The translations under genes and the position numbers were made by a program. The notes beneath the pieces were generated by a model. That model worked only from the letters and a program-made list of their open reading frames with translations. It made no database searches and had not been told where the DNA came from. A stretch of 64,000 bases of DNA from Allantophomopsis cytisporea (taxonomy: Eukaryota; Ascomycota; Leotiomycetes; Phacidiales; Phacidiaceae), in contig CP103035.1 in assembly GCA_024752435.1 (NCBI GenBank), positions 1,426,001 through 1,490,000 of the forward strand, written 5' to 3'. Position 1 is the stretch's first letter; each line of letters opens with the position of its first letter. This document shows, piece by piece, positions 1 through 11,282 of the stretch.

Positions 1-1
1 C

Positions 2-721
2 AAGAATCACGCTTTGAATGCAATCGTCGGAGCTGCTTTTGGTGCTGCTGGTCAGAGATGTATGGCTTTGAGTACCCTGGTGATGGTAGGCGAAAGCAAG
101 GAATGGCTTCCAGAGCTCGCCGAGCGTGCTAAGAAATTGAAGGTTGATGGAGGCTTCGAGGCCGGTGCCGATTTGGGTCCAGTTATTTCCCCACAGAGTA
201 AGGAAAGAATTGAGGCTCTTATCGCCAGTGCCGAAGAAGAAGGCGCCACTGTTCTTTTAGATGGCCGTGGTTACAAGCCAGCCAAGTATCCTAACGGAAA
301 CTGGGTTGGACCAACTATCATCACAAATGTCAAGCCTCACATGAAGTGCTACACCGAGGAGATATTCGGCCCAGTTCTCGTATGCTTGAACGTCGAGACA
401 CTCGACGACGCTATTGATCTCATTAACGCCAACGAGTACGGAAATGGTGCGGCAGTGTTCACAAAATCAGGAGCTAGTGCTCAGAAGGTCCAGAAGAACT
501 TGGAGGCGGGTCAGCTTGGTATCAACGTCCCAATTCCAGTTCCCATTCCAGTCTTCTCTTTCAGTGGAAACAAGAAGAGTATCGCTGGGGGTGGAGCCAG
601 CAACTTCTACGGAAAGCCAGGACTTAACTTCTACACTCAGTACAAGACCGTTACCAGCTACTGGCCAGCATCAGATGCTACATCGAACAAGGCGGACGTT
701 TCAATGCCAACTCACAGTTAA
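2..721 (+). CDS. Methylmalonate-semialdehyde dehydrogenase (CoA-acylating), 3' part
   Basis: The C-terminal ~239 residues of an aldehyde-dehydrogenase-fold enzyme; the start lies left of the window. It opens in frame from base 2 and reads through the active-site segment GAAGQRCMALS, whose Cys is the ALDH catalytic nucleophile. The later stretches EEIFGPVLVC and a proline-rich PIPVPIPVFSFSG loop are typical of the MMSDH branch rather than of generic ALDHs. The family oxidises methylmalonate and malonate semialdehydes to propionyl- or acetyl-CoA in mitochondria, in valine (and uracil/inositol) catabolism. There is no intron in the visible part. It is convergent with HMG-CoA lyase, whose stop lies about 320 bp further on, so the two share a terminator region. 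The family call is firm. Confidence 0.9.
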   Translation, partial: KNHALNAIVGAAFGAAGQRCMALSTLVMVGESKEWLPELAERAKKLKVDGGFEAGADLGPVISPQSKERIEALIASAEEEGATVLLDGRGYKPAKYPNGNWVGPTIITNVKPHMKCYTEEIFGPVLVCLNVETLDDAIDLINANEYGNGAAVFTKSGASAQKVQKNLEAGQLGINVPIPVPIPVFSFSGNKKSIAGGGASNFYGKPGLNFYTQYKTVTSYWPASDATSNKADVSMPTHS

Positions 722-1045
722 ATTGGGAAACAGTACGAACAGGTTATCTGTGTCAGTATATAGGCATAGTATTACTTTAATTAAAAAGCGGGGAAATTTA
801 CTATGATATCGAGGAATTCGTTTTCGTGACACCGAGGAAATACAGTCAGTTATGACCAAAGTAAAGGTTGTGGTAAACGAATATATGTTTTATATGGCAT
901 GTTAAATTCTGGGCCCCAAGAACATCAGTACCAACAGCATCATCAGGCCGTAATTATTTTTGTTGATTTAGGAGCCAATGCTATGAGAATGAATAAAGAC
1001 ATTTGAAAAACAAATTTCCATGCAAAGTATGTAGTACATGTTCAT

Positions 1046-2282
1046 CTATACTGATCTCTTTCCCAGAATAGCCTTCCCCACACTACTCGCATTTCCCTTT
1101 CCGATCTCACTGGTAATCCACTGTCCGATATCTGTCACAGCATCCAGATCGACTCCCGTCTCCATGCCTAAGCTATCCAGAAAATATACCATGTCCTCCG
1201 TGGCCACATTCCCCGTTGCACCAGGGCTATAAGGACAACCTCCAAGTCCGCCAACACTGCTATCAAAAGTCCTTATTCCGTGTTCCAGTGATACGGCTGT
1301 ATTAACCAATGCCTGCCCATAAGTATCATGGAAATGCATAGCAATATCTTCGGTCCTAACCCCTGCAGCCACCATAGCTTGAAGAAGCTTAGAAGTGCGT
1401 GGTGCTGTTCCCATGCCCGTGGTATCACCCAGATCAATTTCATCGGCGCCCATTTCCAGGAGGGACGTTGCTATCTCAGCTACTTTGACGGGGTCGATAT
1501 CAGTGCCCTCGAATGGACAGCCAAGAACGACGGAAATGTAAGCTCGAACTCGGATTCCTGCCGCGCGAGCACCTTGAATAACGGGTTGAAATCGCTCCAG
1601 TGATTCTTCTATCGAACAATTCAGGTTCTTTTGCGAAAAGGATTCTGTTGCTGCAGCGAAGACTGAGATCTCGAACTTGGGTGGAGATGAAGTGACATTT
1701 TGAGGTCGGCCAGGTACAGCGTTTGGATCCATACTGGAAGTATTTGAGGCTGGTGCTTCATCCGATGTTGGTGAATCGGATTTCGTTGGTGGTGCTTGAT
1801 CTTGGGCAGAGTACTTGTGGAGTATAGACATTGCGTTGTCAAGGCCTTTCACGTTTGGAGCCAGGAATGAATATGTGATTGGATTGGGTGATGCAGGTCG
1901 GTTTTTGAGAAGGCTCTCTAGAATCTCTGCTGAGTTTGCCATCTAGAACAATCAGCTACTGAACCGAGATATCGTATCAATAGCTTGTTAAGATGTGATG
2001 AACACTCACTTGAGGTACCCATTTCGGAGCCACAAACGATCCAGCTTCGATATCTGTCAAACCAGTCTGGGCCAACCTCTTTATCAACTCCAATTTCGTC
2101 TCCAAGGGAATCGACTTTTTCTCGTTTTGTAATCCATCTCTGGGGCCAACTTCCACTATTTTGACTCTATTACCAATGGCCTGATTCCGCTCAACACGTG
2201 AACTCTCAGTAGCAAAGCCTCGGACAGGTAGCCGCCTCACGAAGAGTCTATTCCTCAAGAGTTGAGTTCGTAGCAACGACAT
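1046..2282 (-). CDS. Hydroxymethylglutaryl-CoA lyase, mitochondrial
   Basis: Two exons, 2282-2010 and 1942-1046; the intron 2009-1943 is gtgagt...ctag, phase 0. The protein is 389 aa. The N-terminus (MSLLRTQLLRNRLFVRRLPV) is Arg-rich with no acidic residue, like a mitochondrial presequence. It is followed by the HMGL-like TIM barrel: VEVGPRDGLQNE, EAGSFVAPKWVPQ, DTYGQALVN, and the HMG-CoA lyase signature loop GGLGGCPYSPGATGNVATED with the catalytic Cys. The enzyme splits HMG-CoA into acetyl-CoA and acetoacetate, the last step of leucine breakdown. A Ser/Pro/Thr-rich insertion of roughly 40 residues, encoded at about 1679-1807, interrupts the barrel and is absent from textbook HMGCL. The C-terminus (KRSV) is not a clear PTS1. 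Confidence 0.92.
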
Positions 2283-4179
2283 CTTTGCAGTGGTATCAAA
2301 GCATGGCCTCTAAGAAGCTTCAACGATTGTTGATAATGAAATGATGCGAAGTCGGACGTACGATGTAGCCAGGTGATACCAGGTATACTAGGCTAAGATA
2401 TGTGGAATGCGGGGTGACAGGGGTCATCGGCGTAGGCCAACCCCGAACTCTCAGCCTTGCGCCCATCGATTGATAATCGGTTAAGTTATTATTGGACTAC
2501 GACAGATCAACATACATAGATAATTTACCGCTCTCGAGATAGAGGATAATCGCGCGGTTACGAACCTAGCGGTCGCGGATATTCTGGCCGAGGATGTCTG
2601 GCAATTTATACTGCCGAAGAAATGATTCTTGGGGAGAGACAGGCTACGAAGAGTGTTATGTATATGCCACGATTTTCTATCGAGTTACAGTGTATTCACC
2701 AAATTCCATATGTTTTTCAGCAAAGTTATCGATGCACTTTCTCAGGATACCGAAAACACCATGGCAATTGTCAAGAACCATCAATACGATCTTTTCTATC
2801 TCTCGTTGATGTCCCATACATCAGTCAATTAGCAGAGATGGTCCAAAAAGCACGCGTCCTCTCACTGTATCGTGGTATCACCACGCAAAAGTTCGCTGTA
2901 CATTTCTACCAAACGGCCCCGGTCTCACAATAATTTCACACCAAATATCACGTCCTCGCGACTACAGAAATATAGGTACCGCCTCATAATATACTTAGGC
3001 TTACCTGTACAGTAATTCAGCCCTCCAGACACCACGCGCACACTCCACAATTAAATGGTCATCATTAGCTTCTTGGATATCCTTCGCACTGTCAAGTGCC
3101 TATGAATTACCAGTCCCTAGCTGTTCTTTGTGGTCGCCTATGAAGTCGCCACTCATGAGCACAGACTGTTGATATCGGATATGCTGGAAAGAATGCAGTT
3201 ACAGACACGGATCCTGCATGTGGGTATGGTTGAGACGAATATGGAGACGCTTCGGAAACAGATAAACCTGGACATGATCCTAGCACGGCAGAAAGGACAT
3301 GCTCTACAAATATAAGCCTTTTCGAGGGGGGAGGACTACGCTGTTCGTCTATTATGTAATGATCTATCTCTGACGAGTCTCCTGTATTGTTTTAAATTCA
3401 AGTTGCGTTATACAGTGGCTTATATCAGTATAGGAACACACGACTCCAAACGTCAGAACTATTACTACCATCATACACGACAAGCAAGTTTCAAGCTAAG
3501 CACTCCAAATTGCTTGATGAAACTGAGAAATTTGCTCTGCCGACAACATGACACTTCTAGAAGATACGTGCGGGTATTCCAGACAGTTGATCAATGATGC
3601 AATAAACAGAAATCCACCTGACATATATCCCATCTATTTGCAATCGGCACGTGCATCCACCCTATTCTCCAGGATATTAGCCCCATCAACTCATCGACTC
3701 TAAATATATTCACCGGATTATATTTATGATCCGCGTGATGATGCACTTTCCTCAATGTTGCAGTGTCTCGTATCCCCTTAGAGAGGATCTGCAAATACCA
3801 ACTTCGCTTGATACATACGCGAGTCAACATGGATTCTGATCAACGCGCTTTCCAGAATATCACGACTCTGAGCCGCAGTCACTGTACTCAATTTGGCCCG
3901 TTCACGACCATCGACGCGTGGGTTTTGGATTCATGTTAATGGGAAGTGAGGCTCCAATTTGTATTTGAGATCTGTACCTGAAAATCACTTCGAGTTTCCG
4001 TATCAGCCGCCTCGATGCGGAAGAGATTCGCAATCTGTTAAACAGTTCATGACAATTTTCAGCTCCTGTTACACGGAAGTCTTTACATATATACGTACAG
4101 GTAGGTCGCTCTATATTTTCCAAGTATCTTGTCAGAATCGGCCCCATAGTCACCATAGTCACCACACATCACATCGGAT
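2283..4179. other. Intergenic, no supported gene (possible coding relics)
   Basis: No ORF here has a recognisable domain. Two short + strand frames look slightly coding-like: 2629-2832, which reads NTMAIVKNHQYDLFYLSLM near its end, and 3130-3315, an amphipathic helix-rich stretch of 61 residues. They are not joined by convincing splice sites and may be remnants of an old gene. The part next to 2282 should contain the HMG-CoA lyase promoter. Confidence 0.4.
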
Positions 4180-4899
4180 ATGGACTATATCGACGTTGAA
4201 AAAGCCGAAGCATTTAAAAACTATCAAAAATACGGCACAAGGGATTTAAGTGAAGACGTCGAGAAGGTCGAGAAGGCTAGAGCTGCGGAAATCGAGCAGA
4301 ACATTGGAGGATCACCTTGGCAATACACAGGACTCGTCTGTTGCATGATCCTGGCCTACTTCGAGGCTTTAGTCTTCTTAATATGGAGCTATGTGCTCGG
4401 CACCGAGAAGCGCTTCAACTTCGCGCTATTCACACTTGTCATGGCGGGGCTGCTGGCCATCTTCGCCCTATGTCTGTGGACCGCGATGTCATGGAAGGCC
4501 ACACACTCATCGAAACACCAACCAAAAGACTATGCCGACGGCGGAAGGGAGGATCCGAGTTTCGAGAAGGCCGATGTCAAGGAAGTTGAGCATGTGAATC
4601 CCGATTTGGAGCATGTGAATTCCGATTTGGAGCCGGCGCGCGAGGAGGAAAATAAGAATGATCAGGCGTTCTTGGAGAACCCGATTCTCATTGGCGTCAT
4701 CGAACTTACGATGCCCATGTACTTCTATGCGCCGTGGACACTGTTGACATATGGAGGCACCCATGAGGACATCATTGCCGGAGTTTTGATTGCGATACCT
4801 GCTTGTGTTGTGTTATATAATGTTGGGAAGTTGGGCTGGTCCCACTGGCAAATGAGGAAGGCGAGGTCTGCGTATGGAAATGGGGACTATAGCTATTAA
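4180..4899 (+). CDS. Hypothetical four-helix membrane protein
   Basis: Single-exon ORF of 239 aa, not recognised. The N-terminus (1-45) is charged and helical. Two hydrophobic segments follow at about 50-70 (GLVCCMILAYFEALVFLIW) and 80-102. An acidic, hydrophilic loop (about 110-165) comes next, then two more hydrophobic segments at about 167-187 and 197-215, and a short basic tail. The loop contains an exact heptapeptide-type duplication, EHVNPDL then EHVNSDL, encoded by adjacent 21-bp units at 4588-4629. The arrangement suggests a small polytopic membrane protein with both ends on the same side. No catalytic motif is visible. The ATG is the first in frame and the ORF is long for chance, but no homologue comes to mind. 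Confidence 0.6.
   Translation: MDYIDVEKAEAFKNYQKYGTRDLSEDVEKVEKARAAEIEQNIGGSPWQYTGLVCCMILAYFEALVFLIWSYVLGTEKRFNFALFTLVMAGLLAIFALCLWTAMSWKATHSSKHQPKDYADGGREDPSFEKADVKEVEHVNPDLEHVNSDLEPAREEENKNDQAFLENPILIGVIELTMPMYFYAPWTLLTYGGTHEDIIAGVLIAIPACVVLYNVGKLGWSHWQMRKARSAYGNGDYSY
4588..4629 (+). repeat. 21-bp coding tandem duplication
   Basis: Two adjacent 21-bp copies (4588-4608 and 4609-4629) differ at a single base and encode EHVNPDL/EHVNSDL in the acidic loop of the membrane protein. The near identity suggests a recent slippage event, probably variable between strains. Confidence 0.85.
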
Positions 4900-6064
4900 A
4901 TTATAATAATTCCAACCACGTTAATGATCATGAAGAACAAAGTATGCTCGACGGTGCTCAAGCTAAGCAATCTCCTCGACCTTCATCGATTAAGTTCAGT
5001 TCTGACTTTCTCCAATGCTGCATCCACAAACCTTTAAATATGTCACTTATTGAATATTCTGCAGAGTTCACCAATCTAAAGACACGCATGCATGAGTTGT
5101 CTGAGTATCCAGGTGAATAATTCGCCGGCGTAAAACCTAATGTACAAACGTTACCTGCGCAATCATAATGCGAGAGCTCCTGTTACGTTGCAGAGCGTAA
5201 GCTCTCAATTGACCATGCATTTAGTGGATGGACACGTCCAAGTCTTCGATAATAGAATACCGGTTTTCAACACTGTAGGTAAGTATGTGTTTTCTATCGT
5301 CCTGTCCTCTATTCAACGATACCGTGATATTTTAAGATTATCATTGAGCTATGAGGCTAATAAGACCTATCCGATTTTCGAGGGTTATATAATATAATCA
5401 GTCGCAGAATCTCAAACGACGACATGTTTAGGATGTATATATTTTGAAAATACAATATTTGGGATGGATTATTATGGAAAAGGAGTTAGGCCTTTTAAAA
5501 GTTTTTTAAGTTAATTAAATCGACTAAGATTTTAAGCATTTGATTTACGGTGTTAATCAGAATCTCTCATTTGTGACTATAAAAGGCTCTCGTCTGTGAA
5601 CGTATCTAGCACAACACTTTATTTTCTTCACTTGTTCTCTTCTGGATACTTTCTACAAGAAAATACGAGTAATCTTAAGTACCTAAATAATTGTCAAACT
5701 CAAAACACATAAGCACGGCCCAAGATAGTGAATATTAGGGGATTTCATGACGCATAAATGTTCGTATTTATGGAATTGGAAACACGCCATCAACGATTAT
5801 CATTTAACAGCACCAGTCAGTGATCATTTTCGAACAGTAGACCGGAGCCACATCGTCACGGCCGAGAGATAGGCGTACATTAGTGCCTCAGGCTTGAATA
5901 AGGAAAAAAATTACCGACACTGACACTGATACCACCATCGTCACAACCCGTCAGTCGGTCGAGGCTGTGTTATTCTTAGGAAGGGGAGGTAGATCATCGT
6001 CTACCACCTCTGCGAACATGATCTCTTGCTTCCGATTCTCTCTTCTTTGTAATCATTCAAGAAC
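4900..6064. other. Intergenic, AT-rich
   Basis: No supported gene. The centre (about 5380-5760) is AT-rich with many TTTTAAG/TTAATTAA-like words. The last 200 bp before 6065 should hold the promoter of the UPF0658 gene. Confidence 0.5.
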
Positions 6065-7312
6065 ATGACGACTGAGATTGCAGAAAAAGCGAGAAATGGC
6101 TGGGCACGACCCAGCTGGCCACTGATTTATTTCTGCACGGCATTAGTCGAAGCGGTAGCAGTGATAGCGATGGAAAGGTGACCAAACCTGCAATTTCCCA
6201 ACGTCATGTGATGATCAGCTGACCATCTTGTTAAAAGTTATGTCTTCTCACAATGGGAATTATATACGACGCCAATCATAAACCAGGTGCCTGCGTCTTT
6301 AACGCTCCCAACATGGCTGGCGCTATTCATCTTCGGGTTCGCCTACCAAATCATACTGATTATCGATGCGATTCGCATGAAGAACAGCATTCAGATTGCT
6401 GCCACTCTGCTTCAGAATACCGCCCTTTTGGCATACGCTGCACTCCAAATACGACCAATCAAATCAACCATAGACCATGCAGTTGGAAACCGTGATGCGG
6501 AAGGCCAACCCCTCGTGCACGAGGACATGGACGTCTGGGCAAAAGTCGGACCAGTCTTGTTCGCCATTCCCGCCGTCAACGGTGCAGCTCTCTTTCTGCT
6601 GGCTGCTGCGGCATGGAAGGTTACGCAGGTATATTCGTGGGCGACGTATAAGCAGTTGAATGGCGATAGAAGAATGAAGCATCGTATTCTGGCTTTCCAA
6701 GTAGGTACATCACATTCGTACCCATGGCCTTATGCTTACATCTACAGACCTATGTTGTGCTCATGAAGTTGGATTTCTTCTTCATCGCTGCGTTCCTCGC
6801 TATATACAGCGTGCCTGTGCTGCAATATAGAGGTCATGAATTTATATTCAATGTCTGTCTATTTGTTTTCACTATCATTTTCCTCTCAATGGCATCGTTC
6901 TGGATGAGACGAGAGACACGTCTTGGCATAATGTTTACAATTGTAGGTTTACAGCTTTATCTTCCCAACCATTTTCTAACTCACTCAGATACTCTTTGCC
7001 GCCTATCTAGCCTACTTTGTATACAAACTTATCGTCATATACACCGACAAAAAGGACCACTACATGTTTGAGGCAACAATCACATTGCTTACTATGTACG
7101 CAAGTCTTTCGATTGCGTTCCTTGTCTTCACCATTTGCAACGCAATCGTTTGCCTACTTAACACGGGTCACGGCTTGAAGGCTCACCTCGTTAAGCAGAA
7201 AGATAGAGTGGACAGCCCTGATTTGTACGATCCAAATCCCGCATCCGACAAGACAGCGCAGAATCTGCTCACATACAGCTCAATGCCGAGGAGACGGCTC
7301 TCGCTGGACTAA
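6065..7312 (+). CDS. UPF0658 family Golgi apparatus membrane protein
   Basis: Four exons: 6065-6177, 6238-6700, 6748-6942 and 6989-7312. The introns are 60, 47 and 46 bp and all GT-AG; the first uses a CTGAC branch site and an aaaag acceptor. The protein is 364 aa. The acceptor at 6237 was chosen because it restores the reading frame and joins VEAVAVIAMES to YVFSQWELY. The protein is polytopic, with about 7 hydrophobic segments (for example LPTWLALFIFGFAYQIILII, FFFIAAFLAIYSVPVL and ILFAAYLAYFVYKLIVIY). It ends in a hydrophilic tail containing NTGHGLKAHL. This fits the fungal UPF0658 family described as Golgi membrane proteins of unknown biochemical role. The family assignment is from memory of the pattern. 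Confidence 0.8.
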
Positions 7313-8282
7313 TACGGTTTTGTTGAAGTCTGAGTCAAAGGAAAAGGACTATGGTGCAAGAACGATGTTGACTTGTCGATGTGGTTTGCGGGAACGAGCT
7401 ACCTCTGACATCCTGTCTGTGACAGATGTTATGAAAGTGCTTTTTAGTATGGTTTATGATGGTGGAGTTTTGAGGAAAGGGGGAATATGATAGGGTTTGA
7501 ATTTAGAGGCTGTAATTTTTGAACATTTATTTAATGACATATGGGTCGGCCCTTGTTGGGTGTGGGGAAATCGAACATCTGGATGAGGATGGTGGGCAGT
7601 AATATAAATTGCATAGATAGACCAACTGCGTTTTCTCACATTTTAATCGTTATGGAAACTCTGAGTAATGAAAGTGAATTGTTATCTACAGGGATGAGGT
7701 TAAGAAATACCTGTATCGAAAGTAAATTCTCATAACGCACAAATCGACCGACAACCTAGAACATTATCTTCGGATCAGTCGGGAAGTAAAAGAGGGCAAA
7801 GTACTTGTGGCATTTAAGCACAAAGGTGGTCATTCAAGTGCTTTGAGGTCCGATACCCACCAGCCGCTGAGACATAGTATCGACCTTCGAGGGATGTGTG
7901 AAGTCCATGTTCTTTGAAGAAGTCGGTACAACTTTGTCTTTGGGGTGAAAGGATAACTAGCCAAGTCCTTATTCATATGTAATGGTGTCCCAACGTAGTA
8001 TATTGTTTAATAGAGAACGAAATCTGGTCTATTGAATCATGCCTGGAGAGAATCCTGACAAATTCTTGCTTATGATCAGAGCTAGCTTCGCTATGATATA
8101 CATAAACTTATCACGCCTCCACGTGAAGATTTATGGGGATGTAAGTCGGTCTTTCGAAATGCAACAGAGTCCGAAGACAACTGACATCTAGACCAGACAA
8201 TTGGCATCTACGTTGCCATGCTACATACTGATGCAAAGCAAGAGTGACATCGAAGTGGAGAAGATGAAGTTAGTCTTTAAGG

Positions 8283-8558
8283 TTAACACAAGCGAAGGCG
8301 CAAAATCGGGGACAGGTACAGGGGAAGAAAGGCGCCATACCTGAATATTTGTAAAGTATAAATGTTCACTATTCCAATTGTGGCTGATCCACCGTTAGAC
8401 ACCCGGGCTCTGCAGGCAAGTGCCGGGGCGACAATGAAAAGTGCGCTCAGAAATACAAAGCTGGTTAATCCAACGAATCCGGTCTTTTGGCAGTGCTCGG
8501 AGTCCGACGAAAGGCTCCATTTGATGTTATTGTGGATATGAAAACCTTGAGTCATCAT
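8283..8558 (-). CDS. Possible gene fragment with one membrane segment
   Basis: A 91-residue ORF with one clear hydrophobic segment (GFVGLTSFVFLSALFIVAPA) after an N-terminal Cys/His-containing stretch. A possible splice donor (CAG|gtatgg, near 8340) sits after the TLQIF stretch, so the true 3' part could lie further left, but I could not build a convincing second exon. It may be a relic of a fungal multi-pass membrane protein, or not a gene. The family is not recognised. Confidence 0.25.
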   Translation of the reverse strand: MMTQGFHIHNNIKWSLSSDSEHCQKTGFVGLTSFVFLSALFIVAPALACRARVSNGGSATIGIVNIYTLQIFRYGAFLPLYLSPILRLRLC

Positions 8559-9017
8559 GTGGCTTTACTGCTAGTCAAAATGCCTTCAAAAAGCCCAGAA
8601 CCCAACAGTCTAGTACGATATGGAGTGGTTCGTCCGATTAGTACACTCTCTCGGCAAGCTCCACCACACTATTACCCCCGATCTTGTAGGTCTCCGTCTG
8701 GGATAGCATTATATCTGACAGCTAGCTAAGCGCGAGTATTTAGGTTTTCATCAGTAAGAAGCCGACCTTCCCTTTGGTTTACATTCTGGTGTACTTTGGT
8801 CGACAGAATCCGAATGTGTCACTCAACCCAGCAAGGCTCACGGTCAAGTCCTTTCTAAGCTCTGAATTTGATGACCTCAATTCTGTTTTGACGCCACAAT
8901 TTCACATCGTTAATAGTTTACTCGATGCTTGAAGGTCTCTCGGCGTTAACCGTTACTCTGCGATGAGCCTTTACTGAATGCTCATCTATATGAGCTGCTA
9001 GATCTGTCTTGTAAGCT

Positions 9018-9060
9018 TTTCCCCCCCTCCTCATTCTCATTCTCATCTTCCTCATTCTTT
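9018..9060 (+). promoter_or_regulatory. Pyrimidine-rich tract ahead of the GH5 start
   Basis: A nearly pure C/T stretch with repeated tcattc/ctcat words lies directly upstream of the start codon. CT-rich leaders of this kind mark core promoters or transcription starts of well-expressed filamentous-fungal genes. The functional role is inferred. Confidence 0.5.
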
Positions 9061-9086
9061 GTTACTATCTTTGGAAATAATTCAAG

Positions 9087-10499
9087 ATGCGTTTCTCTTC
9101 TCCTATTGCAGCCACTCTCGTTCTGGCCACTGGTCCAGCTGCTTTCGCTGCTCCAACACCAAGCTTGTTCGGAGATCTTATCAGCAAACTTGATGGATTA
9201 ACAACCAGTGTTACAACAACTCTTACCAGTACAGTGAGCAGTACCTCCACTTTAGCTGCAGCTGTCGCCAAGCTTGGAGTTACTCTTCAGACCAACGCAG
9301 CAATCCACGGAGCTGTATGGAACTCTCTGAGTATTAAGGCTCCCAAGATCGACATTTCCAAAACACGCTTTTCGCATGTCATCCCATGGACTAAGCAGAG
9401 TGCAAACTACATCAACTGGTCGACATACAAGGCCAATGGCGTCAACTTGGGAGCTTGGTTGGAGCAGGAGCAGAACTACGATGCGACTTGGTGGAACAAG
9501 TATGCTCCAGATGCTGCTGACGAATGGACTTTCTGCAAGACTCTTGGTTCTCAGTGTGGCCCTGTTCTCGAAGCCCGTTATGCTTCTTTTATTACTACAC
9601 AAGATATCGATAAGTTCGCCGCAAAGGGGGTGAACACTCTGCGTATCCCAACTACATATGCTGCCTGGATCTCATATCCTGGCACTCAGCTTTACCACGG
9701 AAATCAACAAGCATACCTCAAGAAGATTAGTCTTTATGCTATACAGAAGTATGGAATGCACGTCATCATTGGTCTCCACTCCCTCCTGGGAGGTGTCAAC
9801 AGCTTGGGTATCGGTGAGGCTTTCGGCCACGACGCATGGTTTTTCAATGCAACAAACCTTGACTACTCCTTCCAAGCCATTGATGCCATCGTGAGCTTCA
9901 TCCAGACCTCCGGGGCCCCATATGGTTTCACCATCGCACCAATCAATGAAGCATCTGACAACTTCGCCGGCTTCGCTACTGCTGCCGGTCTCACTACTAA
10001 CGGTACCAACTGGATTACTTCATACATTACTGGCACTCTTGCCCGCATCGCAAAGGTGAACAAGAAGATCCCCGTCATGCTCCAAGACTGCTTCCTCGGA
10101 GAGACATACTGGTCGCCTTTCTTCGACAGCTCCGCCAACCTCGTCATTGACAGCCACATCTACTTTTTTGCCGCCTCCGGCATCTACGCTCAATATGTCG
10201 CACCTGCCATTTGCGGCGAGGCGGCCTATTCTCCTGGAGACAAGAAGTTTCCAGTCTTCATTGGCGAGTTCTCGCTCCAGACGCTGTACAATAATACACT
10301 TGCCGGTCGCAAGACAATCTTCGATACGCAGCTTTACGCTTACCAGAAGTATGCCAGTGGCGGTGCTTTCTGGAACGCCAAGATGGTAGACAATACTGGT
10401 GCTGTCGATGGCGAGGGCGTCCTCTCCGACTACTGGAGTTGGGAAGGTCTTGCTGACGCGGGAGTGATTACTTCTACTATAGATTCTTCCTACTGTTGA
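9087..10499 (+). CDS. Secreted GH5 glycoside hydrolase, exo-beta-1,3-glucanase type
   Basis: Single exon, 470 aa. Residues 1-21 form a signal peptide (MRFSSPIAATLVLATGPAAF|AAP). A Ser/Thr-rich stretch (38-60) precedes the (beta/alpha)8 catalytic domain. GVNLGAWLEQE (118-128) and LRIP (185-188) match the glucan 1,3-beta-glucosidase branch. N287-E288 in APINEAS is the likely acid/base pair, H357/Y359 lie in DSHIYF, and E394 in GEFS is the likely nucleophile. The family removes glucose from the ends of beta-1,3-glucan, in wall remodelling or host callose breakdown. Several N-glycosylation sequons are present (NGT, NAT, NNT). Exact substrate preference cannot be read from sequence. A CT-rich leader precedes the ATG. 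Confidence 0.88.
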   Translation: MRFSSPIAATLVLATGPAAFAAPTPSLFGDLISKLDGLTTSVTTTLTSTVSSTSTLAAAVAKLGVTLQTNAAIHGAVWNSLSIKAPKIDISKTRFSHVIPWTKQSANYINWSTYKANGVNLGAWLEQEQNYDATWWNKYAPDAADEWTFCKTLGSQCGPVLEARYASFITTQDIDKFAAKGVNTLRIPTTYAAWISYPGTQLYHGNQQAYLKKISLYAIQKYGMHVIIGLHSLLGGVNSLGIGEAFGHDAWFFNATNLDYSFQAIDAIVSFIQTSGAPYGFTIAPINEASDNFAGFATAAGLTTNGTNWITSYITGTLARIAKVNKKIPVMLQDCFLGETYWSPFFDSSANLVIDSHIYFFAASGIYAQYVAPAICGEAAYSPGDKKFPVFIGEFSLQTLYNNTLAGRKTIFDTQLYAYQKYASGGAFWNAKMVDNTGAVDGEGVLSDYWSWEGLADAGVITSTIDSSYC

Positions 10500-11282
10500 G
10501 CGTTTTTGTTATCAGGGGTGTTAGAGGTTGAAGATACTATATTGTACAGGACGTTGGTTTTTCATCGAGTTGAGAGGGCTTTGGATAGGTGTAGAAATAG
10601 ACATACCAATTAGATCTCGTGTATTACTATATATTGTGACTATCATACTTAGTCGACTAACCTTATTTTAAAGCGATGTTCAGTTCGACATGAGTTATAG
10701 ACAAGGGCAAACTGTGCAGGTGGAGTGCTCATGTACGCACAGAGCTTATTTAGGCAAGTTGTTTGTACAGGTAAAGTGCAAGTCAAGGTTCCCAAGTTTC
10801 GCTGAGTGCCGCAGTCTCACGACACCAGCAAATTCTGATATCCCAGTATATGAACTTTGCTATTGTTCTTTCTGTCAGCATTCAGGTATTATCTAGTAAA
10901 GACTTTAGAACTATACTAGTACGGTGTTGGTTAATAACATCAAGTAAACAAACAGGCACAAAGTGACATGATGCTACAAAGTCTACTATCAGCCACATGC
11001 TACAATCTATTATCACCATTCTACTTCATTGGATTTAATCTCCTTGTCATCATTCCGCACCAATGACCTCGAAAGCGTTACGTCTCAGACTATAAACTGC
11101 GATTGTATGAAAGGAGGGCAAAGAGAAGAGATCTTTCCTATAATAATCAAACAACGTTCTACGCAATCGTTCTTCAATAAGGTTAAATGATCTTAACTTA
11201 AGTTTTATTTCCATGCTAACATATAGCAATGATTATGTTGATGCATTGAAGCCTCCGTAAGAAGAAAAATATGAACCCCTCG
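10500..11282. other. Intergenic between convergent genes
   Basis: This stretch separates the 3' ends of the GH5 gene and the histidine kinase. I see no ORF with protein-like features; it should contain both terminators. Confidence 0.6.

Larger units (their letters stand above)
7313..9086. other. Intergenic with one doubtful minus-strand ORF
   Basis: No firm gene. The stretch contains the 3' flank of the UPF0658 gene and, towards 9086, the promoter of the GH5 gene. The only ORF with any protein-like character is the minus-strand 8283-8558, listed separately. Confidence 0.5.

Noticed and set aside
2622..2933. Overlapping + strand ORFs of 67-103 residues
   Set aside because: No domain, no consistent frame and no splice context; at most a relic.
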